Origin: Bradyrhizobium sp. CCBAU 051011 | GTDB taxonomy: Bacteria; Pseudomonadota; Alphaproteobacteria; Rhizobiales; Xanthobacteraceae | Direction: 5' to 3' | Assembly: GCF_009930815.1 (NCBI RefSeq) | Contig: NZ_CP022222.1 | Coordinates: 4,134,501-4,198,500, forward strand | Length of the DNA stretch: 64,000 nucleotides | Shown here: positions 7,793 to 16,867 of the stretch, piece after piece | Numbering within the stretch: the first letter of the stretch is position 1 | Layout of the letters: each line of letters opens with the position of its first letter | Program-made: the position numbers and the translations under genes | The notes under the pieces: model-generated | What the model was told of the DNA's origin: nothing | Seen by the model: only the letters and a program-made list of their open reading frames with translations | Databases searched by the model: none

Positions 7793-8700
7793 CAATGACC
7801 CACGCATACGCTGCTCCGGCGGGGACCGTCAGGGATGCCGTCAATGACAACCCCAAGGGCTTCATCGACGTCCGCAACATGGGAGTCGTATTCGGCAGCA
7901 ACGACAACGAGGTGGTCGCCGTCAGCGACGTTTCCCTCAACGTGAAGCCCGGCGAGTTCGTCTCCCTGATCGGACCGTCCGGCTGCGGCAAGTCGACCCT
8001 GCTCAGCGTCGTCGCCGGCTTCGTCAAGCCGACGCGTGGCGAGGCCATACTGGACGGCAAGCCGATTACCCGGCCCGGCTCGGACCGCGGTGTGGTGTTC
8101 CAGCAATACTCGCTGTTTCCGTGGCTCTCGGTGCGCAAGAACGTCGAGTTCGGGCTGAAGATGGCCGGCGTCGACAGGTACAAGCGCAGCACCACGGCGC
8201 GCTCGCTGCTCGATCTCGCCGGACTTCTCTCGTTCGAGAACCATTATCCCGACCAGCTTTCCGGCGGCATGAAACAGCGCATCGGCATCGTCCGCGCGCT
8301 GGCGACCAGCCCCCAGGTGCTGCTGATGGACGAGCCGTTCGGCGCGCTCGATACGCAGACCCGCGTCGTGATGCAGGAGATCCTGACCAACATCTGGCAG
8401 CAGTTCCGTATCTCGGTGCTGTTCATCACCCACGACATCGAGGAATCGATTTTCCTCTCTGACCGCATCTACGTCATGACGGCACGGCCCGGACGCATCA
8501 AGGCCGAGATCAAGGTGCCGCTACCGCGTCCGCGCACGCCCGAAATGACCGACACACCGGAGTTCATAAACCTGGTGCAGGAGCTCAAGGGGCTGATCCG
8601 CGAAGAGTCGCTCGCCGCCATGGCCCCCGAGATCAAGGATCGGGGTCTCTCGGGCTTTGGAATGAAAGTGGGACCGAAAGGAGTGGGCGAACTCTACTGA
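7789..8700 (+). CDS. ABC transporter ATP-binding protein (SsuB/TauB/AtsC type)
   Basis: The 303-residue protein powers the importer. Walker A is GPSGCGKST, the Q-loop lies in VVFQQYSLFPWLSV, the signature is LSGGMKQRIGIVRAL, Walker B is VLLMDEPFGALD and the switch histidine is in FITHDIEES. The LFPWLSV segment is typical of the nitrate/taurine/sulfonate ATPase subfamily. The ATG at 7789 overlaps the permease stop. A ~35-residue C-terminal tail extends past the usual end. After the stop there is a ~110-base gap containing a strong hairpin before the next translated region, so the sulfatase could be expressed at a different level. Confidence 0.92.
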   Translation: MTMTHAYAAPAGTVRDAVNDNPKGFIDVRNMGVVFGSNDNEVVAVSDVSLNVKPGEFVSLIGPSGCGKSTLLSVVAGFVKPTRGEAILDGKPITRPGSDRGVVFQQYSLFPWLSVRKNVEFGLKMAGVDRYKRSTTARSLLDLAGLLSFENHYPDQLSGGMKQRIGIVRALATSPQVLLMDEPFGALDTQTRVVMQEILTNIWQQFRISVLFITHDIEESIFLSDRIYVMTARPGRIKAEIKVPLPRPRTPEMTDTPEFINLVQELKGLIREESLAAMAPEIKDRGLSGFGMKVGPKGVGELY

Positions 8701-8776
8701 TACCTCAGACTTCGCTGCCGGGCAGGGAGCGAAACAACAACTCAAGGAAAATGACGCGTGACCCGCGTCGTTAAGG

Positions 8777-8800
8777 GATTGGCGCGCTTTAGCGCCAATC
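8777..8800 (+). promoter_or_regulatory. Perfect 9-bp hairpin between transporter and sulfatase genes
   Basis: GATTGGCGC (8777-8785) pairs exactly with GCGCCAATC (8792-8800) around the loop GCTTTA. No T run follows, so it is not a standard terminator. It could be a processing or stability element that separates transporter and sulfatase expression, or a protein-binding palindrome. The function is inferred only. Confidence 0.4.
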
Positions 8801-8814
8801 GATCGGAGCGTTCT

Positions 8815-9021
8815 ATGGCAAGGAAACCAAGCATTGTTCATGCCGGCAACTTCGGCATGGCTGAGTTCGGTGCGCCGCTCAGAGCAGTGTGGCGCCGGCT
8901 CGCCGCGATCATTGGCAGCAGATACCAGCCCGAGCGGCACTACATGCGCGGACCAGGCCCGAAATGGCAGGAAAACCATTCCGCAAGTCACGCACAACCG
9001 AAAATCAAGGACCCGGCGTGA
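8815..9021 (+). CDS. Short ORF resembling a decayed copy of the sulfatase N-terminus
   Basis: The ATG at 8815 is preceded by CGGAG, and the peptide begins MARKPSIVHAGNFGMAEFG. The true sulfatase begins MAKKPNILFFHVDNLGMGEL after the same CGGAG-type site. The DNA around both starts is also alike, which suggests that the ribosome site and first ~20 codons were duplicated and then diverged. The remaining ~48 residues have no sulfatase resemblance. It may be a non-functional relic, or a translated leader that affects initiation of the sulfatase 23 bases downstream. Whether it is translated is unknown. Confidence 0.35.
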   Translation: MARKPSIVHAGNFGMAEFGAPLRAVWRRLAAIIGSRYQPERHYMRGPGPKWQENHSASHAQPKIKDPA

Positions 9022-9044
9022 GCAACGCCTCTAACGGAGCTACT

Positions 9045-10406
9045 ATGGCCAAAAAACCAAACATTCTGTTCTTTCACGTCGACAACCTCGGCATGGGTGA
9101 GCTCGGCTGCTACGGCGGCGGCATGCTGCGCGGCGCCGACACCAAGCGATTTGACGCGTTCGCCAAGGAAGGCATGAAGCTGACGCATTACGTCGTCGAG
9201 CCCCAGTGCACACCGACCCGTTCTGCGCTGATGACCGGACGCTTCCCGATCCGCTCGGGCAATCACACCATCGCGCTCGGCGGCAATGGCGGAGGCATCG
9301 TCACTTGGGAGCGCACCATCGCCTCGATCTTGGCGGAGGCCGGCTATACCTCGTCGATCTACGGCAAGTGGCACATCGGCGCCGAGGACGGCCGCTTCCC
9401 CACCGATCACGGCTTTGACGAGTGGTACGGACCCTTGCGCACCTATGACGAGTGCATGTGGCTGGAAGATCCGCACTACGTGCCGGAGCGCGACGGCTAT
9501 TCCCACATGCATGAGGGCGTGAAAGGCAAGGGCGCCTGGCCGGTCAAGGACCAGCAGCTCACCATGGAGACCAAGAAGACCTGCGACCTCGAATACCAGA
9601 AGCGGGCGATCAAGTTCATGGAGAAGGCGGTCAAGGACGACAAGCCGTTCTACTGCTACTTCAACCACTCGCTGATGCATTTCCCGATGAGCCCGCGCGA
9701 CGAATTCGTCGGCAAGAGCGACAACGGCGACTGGGGCGATTGTCTCTTGATGCTCGACCACGATTTCGGCGTGCTGCTCGACACGCTAGACCGGCTCGGC
9801 ATTCGCGACAACACCATCGTGGTCGCATGTGGCGACAACGGCGCGGAGGATCATCTTGCCGGCCGCGGCACCGGCGGCTTCTTCGACGGTTCCTACTTTT
9901 CCTCGGCGGAAGGCGGCATCCGCACTCCGCTCTTGATCCGTTACCCGAACCACATCAAGGCCGGCGCCGAGAGCAATGAGATGGTGCATGTCACCGACAT
10001 GTTCACCACGCTGCTCAAGTTCGTCGGCTGCGAGGCACCGAAGGATCGCCTGATCGATGGCGTCGACCAGACCCCGTTCTTCACCGGTAAGCAGCCGGCC
10101 TCCAACCGCGAATCCTGCATCGTCTGGCTCAAGGACGAGTTGCATGCGGTGAAGTGGAAGGACTTCAAGATCAACTTCAAGCGGCAGCAGCATTTCCACG
10201 ATCCGGAACTAGACCTCGGCTTTGCCCGCATCACACATCTGAAGGAGGACCCGAAGGAGCGCGAGGCGGTCAACCAGCGCTATGTGCGCTGGTGGGTCAT
10301 GCAGCACGCCCATCGCGTCGTACGCGACTTCGAGAACAGCGTGAAGAAGGAAGAGCTGATCCCGCCGGGATCGCCGCTCGACTTCGTTCCGAAGAAGTTC
10401 GCTTAA
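9045..10406 (+). CDS. Cysteine-type sulfatase (arylsulfatase family)
   Basis: Sulfatases hydrolyse sulfate esters using a formylglycine made from Cys or Ser. Here the modification motif is CTPTRSALMTGR with Cys55, so the enzyme is of the Cys type that needs an aerobic formylglycine-generating enzyme. Metal-ligand segments are HVDNLGMGELGCYGG near the N-terminus, with the usual second Asp replaced by Asn, and VACGDNGAEDH around residue 260. No signal peptide is present, so hydrolysis should be cytoplasmic, after import by the ABC system. The frame is open upstream to 8889, but the ATG at 9045 has GGAG six bases away and fits the family start. The length (453) is normal. The substrate is not determined. 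Confidence 0.9.
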   Translation: MAKKPNILFFHVDNLGMGELGCYGGGMLRGADTKRFDAFAKEGMKLTHYVVEPQCTPTRSALMTGRFPIRSGNHTIALGGNGGGIVTWERTIASILAEAGYTSSIYGKWHIGAEDGRFPTDHGFDEWYGPLRTYDECMWLEDPHYVPERDGYSHMHEGVKGKGAWPVKDQQLTMETKKTCDLEYQKRAIKFMEKAVKDDKPFYCYFNHSLMHFPMSPRDEFVGKSDNGDWGDCLLMLDHDFGVLLDTLDRLGIRDNTIVVACGDNGAEDHLAGRGTGGFFDGSYFSSAEGGIRTPLLIRYPNHIKAGAESNEMVHVTDMFTTLLKFVGCEAPKDRLIDGVDQTPFFTGKQPASNRESCIVWLKDELHAVKWKDFKINFKRQQHFHDPELDLGFARITHLKEDPKEREAVNQRYVRWWVMQHAHRVVRDFENSVKKEELIPPGSPLDFVPKKFA

Positions 10407-10427
10407 ACGATCAGGCGAGGCCCGGCC

Positions 10428-11399
10428 GTGGATATCATCGCATCGCATTGCTGTTCGAAGCGCGGCACTTCGCTGGATGCCGGTGTGTCCGTGGCCGGTG
10501 ACCCGAGGACAACGGCCCGCCGGAAAGACATGGTCTTCATTCCCGGCGGAACGTTTCTTATGGGCTCCAACGCGTTCTACCGCGAGGAGCGGCCGGTGCG
10601 CAGCGAGACCGTCGACGGATTTTGGATCGACCGCTTTCCGGTGACCAATGGGGAATTCTCCCGCTTTACTGCGGCTACCGGCTACGTCACATTCTCCGAG
10701 CGCGTGCCGACCCGGAAAATGTATCCGGACGCGGCGCCCGAATTCCTCGTTCCGGGTTCGCTCGTCTTCGTCAAGCCGCCGCGCCCGGTGAGCCTTCGCG
10801 ATTACCGGGCATGGTGGGCCTATGTGCCCGGCGCCAACTGGCGTCACCCCAACGGGCCAAGCTCTTCGATTCAACACAAAGACAAGTATCCCGTCGTGCA
10901 TGTCACTTACGAGGACGCGCAGGCCTACGCGGCCTGGGCCGGCAAGGAATTGCCGGACGAGGCACAGTGGGAATTCGCCGCGCGCGGCGGCCTCGAGGGT
11001 GCCGCCTATGCGTGGGGCGATGCTGCCAATCCCGAAGGCCGCTACATGGCCAATACCTGGCAGGGACGTTTTCCCTTCGAGAACCTGAGCCAGGACGGCT
11101 TTGAGGGTACGTCGCCGGTCGATGCATTCCCGCCGAACGGCTTTGGGCTGCACGACATGGCCGGCAATGTCTGGGAGTGGACCTCGTCGCTTTACTCGCC
11201 GCAGGGCGGTGCCGACAAATCATGCTGCCAGCGCGACGACGCCGATCCGCGCAGGCAGCTCTACGTGGTGAAGGGCGGCTCGCATCTGTGTGCTCCCAAT
11301 TACTGCCTGCGCTTTCGCCCTGCCGCGCGGCAGGGCGAGAGTACCGATTCATCGACATGTCACATCGGCTTCCGCTGCGTCGTGCGCGGGTCGAACTGA
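10428..11399 (+). CDS. Formylglycine-generating enzyme (SUMF1/FGE family)
   Basis: FGE oxidises the sulfatase motif cysteine to formylglycine using O2 and Cu(I). The core starts with MVFIPGGTFLMGS and ends with GFRC. The copper-binding cysteine pair is conserved in VVKGGSHLCAPNYCLRFRP (C-x4-C, as in authentic FGE). That separates it from non-catalytic SUMF1-fold proteins. Other landmarks are the GNVWEWTSS and NGFGLHDMAG segments. The start is a GTG at 10428; an ATG at 10530 right at the domain edge is an alternative. No signal peptide is seen, which matches the cytoplasmic sulfatase encoded 21 bases upstream. The tight pairing strongly implies that it matures that enzyme. Confidence 0.92.
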   Translation: MDIIASHCCSKRGTSLDAGVSVAGDPRTTARRKDMVFIPGGTFLMGSNAFYREERPVRSETVDGFWIDRFPVTNGEFSRFTAATGYVTFSERVPTRKMYPDAAPEFLVPGSLVFVKPPRPVSLRDYRAWWAYVPGANWRHPNGPSSSIQHKDKYPVVHVTYEDAQAYAAWAGKELPDEAQWEFAARGGLEGAAYAWGDAANPEGRYMANTWQGRFPFENLSQDGFEGTSPVDAFPPNGFGLHDMAGNVWEWTSSLYSPQGGADKSCCQRDDADPRRQLYVVKGGSHLCAPNYCLRFRPAARQGESTDSSTCHIGFRCVVRGSN

Positions 11400-11417
11400 G
11401 AATCTGAGGAAAAACCT

Positions 11418-12617
11418 ATGCGCGCATCCTATCTCTTCACCAGCGAGTCCGTGTCGGAAGGCCATCCCGACAAGGTATGCGACCGCATCTCCGACGAGAT
11501 TGTCGACCTGTTCTTTCGCGAGGGCGCCAAGGCCGGCGTAGACCCCTGGAGCATCCGCGCCGCCTGCGAGACGCTCGCAACCACGAACAAGGTGGTGATC
11601 GCGGGCGAGACGCGCGGGCCATCCTCAGTGACCAACGAGCAGATCGAGCAGGTCGCGCGCGGGGCAATCAAGGACATTGGTTACGAGCAGGAGGGCTTCC
11701 ATTGGAAAAATGCCGACGTGCAAGTGTTGCTGCATCCGCAGTCGGCCGATATCGCGCAGGGCGTCGACGCACACCAGCCCGGCACCAACCGCGAGGAGGG
11801 CGCCGGCGACCAGGGCATCATGTTTGGCTATGCCACCAATGAGACATCGGAGTTGATGCCTGCGCCGATCTTCTATGCGCACAAGATCCTGCGGCTGATT
11901 TCGGAAGCGCGGCGTGCAGGTGAGGAAAAGGTGCTGGGCCCCGACTCCAAGAGCCAGGTCACGGTGCAGTACGAGAGTGGCAAGCCGATCGGCATCCGCG
12001 AGATCGTGGTCTCCCACCAGCACCTGATCGAGGACATGAGTTCCAGCCAGGTGCGCGAGCGGGTCGAGCCCTATGTGCGCGCAGCGCTGCCAGAAGATTG
12101 GATCTCGGACAAGACCATCTGGCACATCAACCCGACCGGCAAATTCTTCGTCGGCGGTCCGAACGGCGATGCCGGGCTCACCGGCCGAAAGATCATCGTC
12201 GATACCTATGGCGGCGCGGCGCCACATGGCGGCGGCGCGTTCTCCGGCAAGGATTCAACCAAGGTGGACCGTTCTGCGGCCTATGCGGCGCGCTACCTCG
12301 CAAAAAACATCGTTGCCGCCGGGCTCGCCGACAGGGTGACCTTGCAGCTCTCCTACGCGATCGGGGTAGCGCGACCGCTGTCGATCTATATCAACACCCA
12401 CGCCACTGGAAAGGTCGCCGACGACAAGCTGGAAAAGGCCATCGCCGAGTCGATGGATCTGACGCCACGCGGCATCCGCAGGCATCTCCAGCTCAACAAG
12501 CCGATCTATGCCCGCACCGCGGCCTATGGCCATTTCGGCCGCACGCCGGAAAGCGACGGCGGTTTCTCCTGGGAAAAAACCGATCTCACCGACGCGCTGA
12601 AGCGCGCCGTGCAATAG
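11418..12617 (+). CDS. metK: S-adenosylmethionine synthetase
   Basis: This cytoplasmic enzyme makes S-adenosylmethionine from methionine and ATP. The 399-residue protein is full length, with the N-terminal [18 protein letters not shown] segment, the [13 protein letters not shown] motif and the [19 protein letters not shown] phosphate-binding loop. It lies 18 bases after the FGE gene and 9 bases before SulP, in the same operon. Alphaproteobacteria usually carry metK next to a tRNA methyltransferase gene, so this may be a second copy tied to sulfur supply. That is an inference, because the rest of the genome is not visible. FGE itself does not need SAM, so the link is metabolic and not mechanistic. 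Confidence 0.95.
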   Translation: MRASYLFTSESVSEGHPDKVCDRISDEIVDLFFREGAKAGVDPWSIRAACETLATTNKVVIAGETRGPSSVTNEQIEQVARGAIKDIGYEQEGFHWKNADVQVLLHPQSADIAQGVDAHQPGTNREEGAGDQGIMFGYATNETSELMPAPIFYAHKILRLISEARRAGEEKVLGPDSKSQVTVQYESGKPIGIREIVVSHQHLIEDMSSSQVRERVEPYVRAALPEDWISDKTIWHINPTGKFFVGGPNGDAGLTGRKIIVDTYGGAAPHGGGAFSGKDSTKVDRSAAYAARYLAKNIVAAGLADRVTLQLSYAIGVARPLSIYINTHATGKVADDKLEKAIAESMDLTPRGIRRHLQLNKPIYARTAAYGHFGRTPESDGGFSWEKTDLTDALKRAVQ

Positions 12618-12626
12618 GGCAGTGCC

Positions 12627-14141
12627 ATGACCGCGATCGACGACCGCACGGCGCAGAGGACATTCGAGGATTCGCCCTCGATCGGCTCGATGCTGACCTC
12701 GCCGAGGGAATTCACACGCGAGACGCTGGCTGGCGTGGTAACGGCACTCGCGCTGATCCCCGAGGTGATTTCGTTCTCCTTTGTCTCTGGCGTCGACCCC
12801 AAGGTCGCGTTGTTCTCGTCGGTCGTGCTCGGGCTTGTGATGTCCGTGCTCGGTGGCCGGCCCGCCATGGTGACGGCGGCTGCAGGCTCGATTGCGCTCG
12901 TGATCGGGCCGATGGTGAAGGCCTATGGGCCCGGCTACATCCTGCCGACCATCATCCTGGCCGGTATCGTCCAGATCGCATTTGGCCTTTTGGGGATGGC
13001 GCGACTGACCCGCTTCATCCCGCGTTCAGTGATGATCGGCTTCGTCAATTCGCTGGGCATCCTGATCTTCTTCGCCCAAGTGCCCCACATTTTGAACGTT
13101 CTCTGGATCGTCTATCCCCTGTTCGCGCTGACAATTGCAATCGTGCTGCTGGCGCCACGGGTGATCACCATAATTCCGGCGCCGCTGATCGCCATTGTCA
13201 TTGTCACGGCGATCGTCATCTCAGGTCATCTCACGGTGCCCAATGTCGGCGGCAGTGGCGGCGCGATGGCGCCGGGCCTGCCGGGCATCACGCATTTCGT
13301 AGTGCCGCTCAATCTGGAGACGCTCAGCATCGTCTGGCCGACCGCGCTCAGCGTGGCTTTTGTCGGACTGCTGGAGACGCTGCTCACGGCAAAACTGGTC
13401 GATGACGTCACCGACAGCCGCTCGCACAAGGGCAAGGAATCCTGGGCGCTCGGCGTCGCCAATATCGCGGCCGGTTTCTATGGCGGCATCGCCGGCTGCG
13501 CCATGATTGCGCAGACTGTCGTCAATGTGAAGATCGGCGGCGGCCGCTCGCGGATATCGACTGTTGCTGCGGCGATCGTGCTGCTGGTGCTGGTTACGGT
13601 GCTTAGCAGTCTGATGGCGCAGATTCCGCTCGTGGCGTTGGCGGCCGTCATGATGATTGCCGCGGTGAAGACGTTCGATTGGCACAGCGTGATGCCCTCC
13701 ACGCTCAAGCGCATGCCGAAGTCGGAAACCGCAGTGCTGGTAGTGACGGTGGTCATCACGGTCGCAACCGGCAATCTCGCCTTCGGCATCGCCGGCGGCG
13801 TGCTGCTTGCCATGGTGCTCTTCGCCAGACGCGTCGCTCATGTCATCCGCGTCGAGCGAGTGCCGAGCGAGGACGGCAGTTCAGTCCGCTACGCCGTGCA
13901 CGGACCCTTGTTCTTCGGGAGCAGCAACGACTTCGTCGAGCGCTTTTCGTATCGTGCGGATCCAAAGGAGATCACTGTCGATCTCACATCGTCCCAGATA
14001 TGGGATGCTTCAAGTGTCGCCGCACTCGACGCGATCGAAACGAAGTACCGCGCGCTGGGTCACTCCATCAAATTCACCGGGCTCGATCCGCGAAGTCTTG
14101 CCTTTCACGGAAGGCTGACGGGTCAATTGAACGGACAATAG
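12627..14141 (+). CDS. SulP-family anion (sulfate) permease with STAS domain
   Basis: The 504-residue protein has about 10-12 hydrophobic segments, beginning with LAGVVTALALIPEVISFSFV, a signature of the SulP/SLC26 family. A C-terminal STAS domain occupies about residues 420-500 (VRYAVHGPLFFGSSNDFVE, then VDLTSSQIWDASSVAALDAI). The family exchanges or co-transports sulfate, bicarbonate and dicarboxylates across the inner membrane. As the last gene of the sulfatase operon it could take up sulfate or export excess sulfate released in the cytoplasm; direction cannot be read from sequence. It is separated from metK by only nine bases. A terminator lies about 230 bases downstream. Confidence 0.9.
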   Translation: MTAIDDRTAQRTFEDSPSIGSMLTSPREFTRETLAGVVTALALIPEVISFSFVSGVDPKVALFSSVVLGLVMSVLGGRPAMVTAAAGSIALVIGPMVKAYGPGYILPTIILAGIVQIAFGLLGMARLTRFIPRSVMIGFVNSLGILIFFAQVPHILNVLWIVYPLFALTIAIVLLAPRVITIIPAPLIAIVIVTAIVISGHLTVPNVGGSGGAMAPGLPGITHFVVPLNLETLSIVWPTALSVAFVGLLETLLTAKLVDDVTDSRSHKGKESWALGVANIAAGFYGGIAGCAMIAQTVVNVKIGGGRSRISTVAAAIVLLVLVTVLSSLMAQIPLVALAAVMMIAAVKTFDWHSVMPSTLKRMPKSETAVLVVTVVITVATGNLAFGIAGGVLLAMVLFARRVAHVIRVERVPSEDGSSVRYAVHGPLFFGSSNDFVERFSYRADPKEITVDLTSSQIWDASSVAALDAIETKYRALGHSIKFTGLDPRSLAFHGRLTGQLNGQ

Positions 14142-14368
14142 TTACGACGAGGTAGGGCTGCGAGGCACAGTCATGGGATTCGCAATACTCTCAATCTTCG
14201 TTTTGCTCGCACTAGAACATATCGTCCTCCACTAAGAGGACCACGAAGTTCGACATCCGCACCTCCGATTTACCGCGTAAATTCGGGTGGTAGGATTTGG
14301 TTCACTGCGGTGGTGACAGGAAGGATACATCCCATAGATTGTTCGAGTTTCCTGCGAAGTCGTTAAGA

Positions 14369-14410
14369 ATGCTCGCCGTGGCCCTCGAAGCGCGGCGGGC
14401 ATTTTCTTTT
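14369..14410 (+). terminator. Rho-independent terminator-like hairpin
   Basis: ATGCTCGCCG (14369-14378) pairs with CGGCGGGCAT (14393-14402) with one G-T pair, and is followed by TTTTCTTTT. It could end the sulfatase operon, 228 bases after the SulP stop. The bases between 14142 and 14368 show no supported gene, only a 20-codon open stretch at 14174 of unknown meaning. Confidence 0.65.
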
Positions 14411-14437
14411 GTGAGTTGCGTTGTGTCACGTATTTCC

Positions 14438-15154
14438 ATGCCGGGGTTCATTAAGCCCCAGCTCGCCACGTTGAAGTCCAAGGCACCCAAGGGTGACCAG
14501 TAGCTGCATGAAATTAAGTACGACGGCTACCGCATTCAGCTTCATGTCAATAGGGGCAGGAAGAAAGTCTACACGCGGAGCGGCCTCGATTGGACCAAGC
14601 GTTTTTCCACCATCGCAGGCGCACTGGACATTCCTGGCGAAGCAATCATCGACGGTGAGGTGGTTGTCACCCATGAGGGGCGCACCAACTTCTCCGAATT
14701 GCAGGCAGAGCTGGCAGCGGGCAGGCAGGATCGATTGGTTTTCTACGCCTTTGACCTCCTATGGCGTGATGGTGACCTCCGCAAGCTGCCGACGATTGAA
14801 CGCAAGCAGGCGCTGCTGGACTTGCTCGGCGAAAACGGCATCGAGGCTCCCATCGTGTACAGCGAACATCTTGTTGGCGACGGGCAATCGATGTTCGAGC
14901 ATGCGGCCAAGCTGAATTGGGAGGGCGTCATTTCTAAGCGGGCTGACGCCCCTTATCGTTCGGAGCGCAATGAGAACGGGAGGCCCGCCTCAAGCCCCGC
15001 CCGCTCCATCATTCGAGCGAACCCGGCTGTCGTGAACGGACCAGCCCGCTCACTGGTGAACACGAAAGGTGACTTCGGCTCTTGCTCCCGCTGCAACCGA
15101 CAAAGGCCCGCAGTTCATCACATGATCGGATGGGAGCTGGGTGTGCTCGCTTGA
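14438..15154 (+). pseudogene. Broken ATP-dependent DNA ligase (LigD ligase-domain type)
   Basis: The frame begins MPGFIKPQLATLKSKAPKGD, then hits a TAG at 14501-14503 where LigD-type ligases have a Trp. It continues without shift through LHEIKYDGYRIQLHV (the KYDG lysine is the nucleotidyl-transfer residue), GEAIIDGEVVV and WEGVISKRADAPYRS. After about 14975 the homology stops and unrelated sequence runs to 15154. The OB domain and remaining motifs are lost. The family seals strand breaks in bacterial end joining. A TGG-to-TAG change plus truncation makes this a pseudogene. It lies at the start of an accessory zone. Confidence 0.85.
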
Positions 15155-15214
15155 CCCTACGCACATGCAGGCGGTAGCTATCGATCTGATCCCAGGTCAA
15201 AGCCCTGATTGGCC

Positions 15215-16867
15215 TTAGATGGATTCGGACACGCGGAAGACACCATGGAGCATCTGATGGACCCTAATTGATACATCTGAATCTGGTGTTTGAGCCACTC
15301 GCAGTAATGGATGGCCGTTGTAGGCGAATTGGTGAGGTGCGCTCTTGTCGAGTTTCACGCCGATCGCGCCTACGCGGTATAGGATACTGACAATGGTCTT
15401 GGCAAAAATTCTGGTGCCTGGATTTTCGCAATGCTCTCTTGCGGCATCATGAAGTGGATCGTAATGGCGCTTTGGTTCGCTGTAAATTAATAGGGCCATT
15501 TCGTCCATTTCGCTTTGCGGGCAAAATTCATCGAATGAAAGAAGCACCTTCCTCTTGGAGGCCAAGAAAGCCGTGAGTTTTGCGATTGTTGGGTAGGCGC
15601 TCTGCCATTCCTGCTCAAGATTGGTCAGTCGCTTCGAGGAATAGGTGGCTTCGGCCTTTTTAATGGTTTGGGCCGAAACTTCGTAGTTGCCCTGCGCTTC
15701 ATTTAGACATTCGTTCACAAACGCGATGATGTCGCGTGGGCGCATTAGAGTGCGCTCGACCATGTAGTCGAAAGGAAGAGAGGCTGAGACACGATTTTTG
15801 AAGATGTCATCGAATACGATGTCATCGCCGGTATATTGCTTCTTAAACAGTTTTGTAATTCGAAGATCGATGAGTTGCTTGAGTAGGGGCTTAGACCACT
15901 TCAGCTGGATAAAATAGTCTTCGAGCTTCTCGCGCTGGAACGTGAGGTCTCTGGTTTCTTGGACGACGCGTTCAAGTACATCTGAGCGCGCTGCAACCAG
16001 AATCTTGAGGTCGCGTATTTTACGGAAAGCCTTTAAGGATTCGACGAGGCCGCGAATAAGTTTAAAGCGAACAGAGATGTCGACCCATCCCTCATCAAGT
16101 CTATCAATGATAATGTAGTAGTGCTTGAAGTTTCCTTCATCAGCCCCCAGCTCGGAAAGCAAATCGATGACTGCCCCAAGTTCGCTGGCTTGTTCAGCGC
16201 TGATGATTTTCTTGACCCGCGATATAAACTCGGACTTCTTGTCGACGCTTAATCGCTTGTCGTATTGACCGCCAAGCTTAAACTTTTCAATCTCACCACC
16301 AAGCTCGGCCTTGACTGCGTTTTCGATTTTTTCGGTAAGTTCCTTGATGTTCTGATCCATCGTGATCCAGTACTTGCCCTCCCATGAGCGCAGATACGCG
16401 ATTGCCTTTGTCCGACGAGCGTCGTGATAGAACTTATCGGCTATCCAGCTGAAAACTCCTTTTGAGGAGGTCTCGTCCACGATTGAGAATCTCAAGCGGA
16501 TGAATTCTATGCAGAGGACATGCTTCCACAGAACCTGAAACATGAGGTCGAGGTCTGCACCGATGGCATGGAGGAAAGACAATACATCGGAGTTAGACAC
16601 GTAGCTCATGGACATGTCGAAGGGGTCGACTTCGGAGCAATGCTCTACGCGGGATTCAATGTATTTCAGGATCGCTGTCTTTCCGGAGCCGGTGCGTCCT
16701 TCAATCACCGTGCCACGAGAATTTAGGTCCAAGCAAAGGTCGACGGGCGGGTAGTGAACAAAGCAAGGTAGAAGGAACTCGTCATCCATCTCAGCGGCGC
16801 TTGAGCCGATGCTCATTCCAGGCTTCAAAACTACGGGGTTGGTCCGCCTTGGTTCGGTTTTGGTCAT
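15215..16867 (-). CDS. P-loop ATPase of the Sll1717 family
   Basis: The 550-residue protein has KPGMSIGSSAAEMDDEFLL near its start, a Walker A motif GRTGSGKTAILKYIE and a Walker B-like strand HYYIIIDRLDEGW. These match the Sll1717 family of P-loop ATPases, a group related to STAND/KAP-like NTPases found in accessory regions of cyanobacteria and proteobacteria. Its C-terminal half is helical and contains no recognisable effector. The frame extends to a TTG at 16942, but the ATG at 16867 fits the family start. The gene is visibly more A+T-rich than its neighbours, which supports transfer. A small membrane-protein gene precedes it on the same strand. Function is unknown; a defence role is only a hypothesis. 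Confidence 0.8.
   Translation of the reverse strand: MTKTEPRRTNPVVLKPGMSIGSSAAEMDDEFLLPCFVHYPPVDLCLDLNSRGTVIEGRTGSGKTAILKYIESRVEHCSEVDPFDMSMSYVSNSDVLSFLHAIGADLDLMFQVLWKHVLCIEFIRLRFSIVDETSSKGVFSWIADKFYHDARRTKAIAYLRSWEGKYWITMDQNIKELTEKIENAVKAELGGEIEKFKLGGQYDKRLSVDKKSEFISRVKKIISAEQASELGAVIDLLSELGADEGNFKHYYIIIDRLDEGWVDISVRFKLIRGLVESLKAFRKIRDLKILVAARSDVLERVVQETRDLTFQREKLEDYFIQLKWSKPLLKQLIDLRITKLFKKQYTGDDIVFDDIFKNRVSASLPFDYMVERTLMRPRDIIAFVNECLNEAQGNYEVSAQTIKKAEATYSSKRLTNLEQEWQSAYPTIAKLTAFLASKRKVLLSFDEFCPQSEMDEMALLIYSEPKRHYDPLHDAAREHCENPGTRIFAKTIVSILYRVGAIGVKLDKSAPHQFAYNGHPLLRVAQTPDSDVSIRVHQMLHGVFRVSESI

Noticed and set aside
8777..8800. Hairpin as a terminator between ATPase and sulfatase genes
   Set aside because: No T run follows the stem, so intrinsic termination is not supported; kept only as an unspecific regulatory hairpin.
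12098..13405. 435-codon plus-strand frame across metK and SulP
   Set aside because: Arg-rich shadow frame spanning two well supported genes in another frame.
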